Source: an uncultured Dysosmobacter sp. (GTDB taxonomy: Bacteria > Bacillota > Clostridia > Oscillospirales > Oscillospiraceae). Taken from it: a stretch of DNA of 6,136 bases. The DNA lies in the NCBI GenBank assembly GCA_934597465.1, contig CAKTSC010000096.1, positions 1-6,136 of the forward strand, written 5' to 3'. How positions within the stretch are numbered: the first letter of the stretch is position 1; each line of letters begins with the position of its first letter. This document shows, one piece after another, positions 5,308-6,136 of this stretch. The position numbers were made by a program, and so were the translations under genes. The notes beneath the pieces are model-generated. The model saw nothing but the letters and a program-made list of their open reading frames with translations. It was not told the origin of the DNA and did not search any database.

Positions 5308-5645
5308 AGGATGATCCTTTCCGTTCCCCCCTCCGGGGGGTGATGCTCCCCAAAGAGGGGAGAAGGCAGGCCCCGCCGGGCCTGCCGCTGTCTGCCGAAG
5401 TGTGCCCCAGTCCCGCCCTGCGGGAAATCGACGCCGCGGTGGTAACAGTACGCGGTTTCTCTGCGGGTGTGCCGTGTGCCGGGCGTTTTCCTGCTGCGCG
5501 GGATTCGGACCCGCTCACCGCGCCCCGGCGGCTCCCAATCTGCCGCGCCCTTTCGGGTGCCCCGGGCGCGAAGGGGCTTGGCGTCCGCCTTCCCCGCTGT
5601 TCCCCGCGCCGGGAGGCCCCGGCGCGGCGCTTCGGCGAAGTTCTC
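5308..5645 (-). other. 338-bp gap between the DIP1984 and HAD genes, dense in hairpins
   Basis: No credible gene lies here. Next to the HAD RBS three hairpins stand back to back: CCCCCC/GGGGGG (5326-5340), CTCCCC/GGGGAG (5346-5362) and GGCAGGCCC/GGGCCTGCC (5365-5386). Further on are CCCGC/GCGGG (5412-5424), a T-arm-like GCGGG/CCCGC hairpin near 5497-5513, GCGGC/GCCGC (5528-5546) and CGCGCCC/GGGCGCG (5544-5570). It may be a structured leader of the HAD-rnhA mRNA or simply GC-rich spacer. No riboswitch family was recognised. Confidence 0.45.
5604..5627 (-). terminator. stem-loop after the DIP1984-family gene
   Basis: CCGCGCCGGG (5604-5613) pairs perfectly with CCCGGCGCGG (5618-5627) across a four-base loop, beginning 18 bases beyond the stop of the minus-strand gene. 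No T run follows, so it may be a weak or Rho-assisted terminator, or an mRNA 3' stabiliser. Confidence 0.5.
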
Positions 5646-6107
5646 TCAGTTTTCCAGCAGCTCCGTCGTCCAGTTCAGCTCCTGGACGCGCTCCTCCAGC
5701 TCCCGCAGGGCCTTGGCCTGGGCGTCCACGTCCCGCTGGAGCTCCCGGACGTTGACGCTGCTGCGGATCCGGATCTCCCCCACGGTGCGGCGGGAGACGG
5801 TAGCGCTGGCGCTGTCCAGAAAGTTCCGCAGCACGGCGAGACGGCCCCGGCGGCAGTCCCGCTCCGCCAGCAGGTCGGAGAGGCTCTTCCCCTCCCCGGC
5901 GGAGGTGCGGTCGTTGGTGCGGTTGATGGCGGAGATCAGCGTCTCCAGCCGCGCGTAGTCCGCCCGGAGCTCCGTGAGGAGCTCCATGGGATCCTCGGCG
6001 GGCTCCTCGCCCTCCTGCACCAGGGCGTTGTTCATCAGGCGGCTCTCCAGCTGGCGGATGTGGGTCTGCAGCTCTCCCCGCTGGGAGAGGGCGTTGGCAA
6101 GCTTCAT
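5646..6107 (-). CDS. DIP1984-family (septicolysin-like) protein, 153 aa
   Basis: The full-length protein resembles the DIP1984 family, sometimes annotated septicolysin. Conserved pieces are the N-terminal MKLANALSQRGELQ helix, NNALVQEGEEPAEDP (26-40), the INRTN motif (61-65), and the C-terminal ELNWTTEL (143-150). The rest is charged heptad-like helix (about 1-25, 42-62, 78-100 and 118-145), so a helical bundle or coiled coil is likely. No signal peptide or membrane segment is present, so it is probably cytoplasmic. The molecular function of the family is not established; the septicolysin name implies a toxin activity that nothing here supports. The start ATG (6105-6107) has AAAGGAG eight bases upstream. 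A 338-bp gap separates it from the HAD gene, so it is likely a separate unit. Confidence 0.87.
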   Translation of the reverse strand: MKLANALSQRGELQTHIRQLESRLMNNALVQEGEEPAEDPMELLTELRADYARLETLISAINRTNDRTSAGEGKSLSDLLAERDCRRGRLAVLRNFLDSASATVSRRTVGEIRIRSSVNVRELQRDVDAQAKALRELEERVQELNWTTELLEN

Positions 6108-6115
6108 GGCACTGG

Positions 6116-6122
6116 CTCCTTT
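6116..6122 (-). promoter_or_regulatory. RBS of the DIP1984-family gene
   Basis: AAAGGAG on the minus strand lies eight bases before the ATG and fixes the start. The remaining 14 bases to the window edge are too few to show a promoter or an upstream gene. Confidence 0.75.
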
Positions 6123-6136
6123 CGATGGTCGATCAC

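Noticed and set aside
5434..5456. A T-box antiterminator core (GGTGGTA...CGCGG) on the + strand
   Set aside because: The core has a six-base interruption compared with GGTGGTACCGCG, and no + strand synthetase or amino-acid gene follows; only the minus-strand DIP1984 gene is present.
5494..5545. A tRNA on the minus strand, suggested by a T-arm-like GCGGG-TCCGAAT-CCCGC
   Set aside because: No matching acceptor 5' arm, no D-arm, no 7-base anticodon loop and no CCA; the nearby hairpin has a 9-base loop.

Overview
The window is GC-rich, with strong AGGAGG-type ribosome binding sites, short intergenic GC-rich stem-loops and a Firmicutes-like gene set. It most resembles a high-GC member of the Clostridia, probably an Oscillospiraceae-like gut bacterium. 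That placement is inferred from style and protein resemblance; no search was possible. No CRISPR array, insertion sequence, rRNA or complete tRNA is visible.

Layout. On the + strand, positions 1-270 hold the 3' end of an NAD+ synthetase gene (nadE), closed by a stem-loop at 274-308. An unrecognised, very acidic protein of 307 residues follows (384-1307). A bidirectional stem-loop terminator (1318-1341) separates it from the convergent minus-strand genes. Read from the right on the minus strand, these are: a DIP1984-family coiled-coil protein (5646-6107); a 338-bp gap rich in hairpins; a Cof-type HAD phosphatase (4462-5307) overlapping a type I RNase H gene, rnhA (4028-4465), by four bases; a long non-coding stretch (3007-4027) with a chain of hairpins, a heptamer tandem repeat and a terminator; then an ECF-type sigma factor (2530-3006) overlapping a membrane-anchored M23-peptidase-like protein (1362-2540) by 11 bases.

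The most interesting part is the sigma factor/M23 pair. The second protein has a short cytoplasmic N-terminus, one membrane segment, a long extracellular region and a C-terminal LytM/M23 domain. This is the architecture expected of a transmembrane regulator that senses the cell wall and controls its sigma factor. The M23 domain keeps all three zinc ligands and the HxH motif, but the usual catalytic His of the Tyr-x-His motif is Gln (Q331), so it may bind peptidoglycan rather than cut it. A GGGAAC-N17-CGTTTT candidate ECF promoter and two leader hairpins lie just upstream of the sigma gene, which would fit autoregulation. The remaining genes (nadE, rnhA, HAD phosphatase) look like ordinary housekeeping functions.
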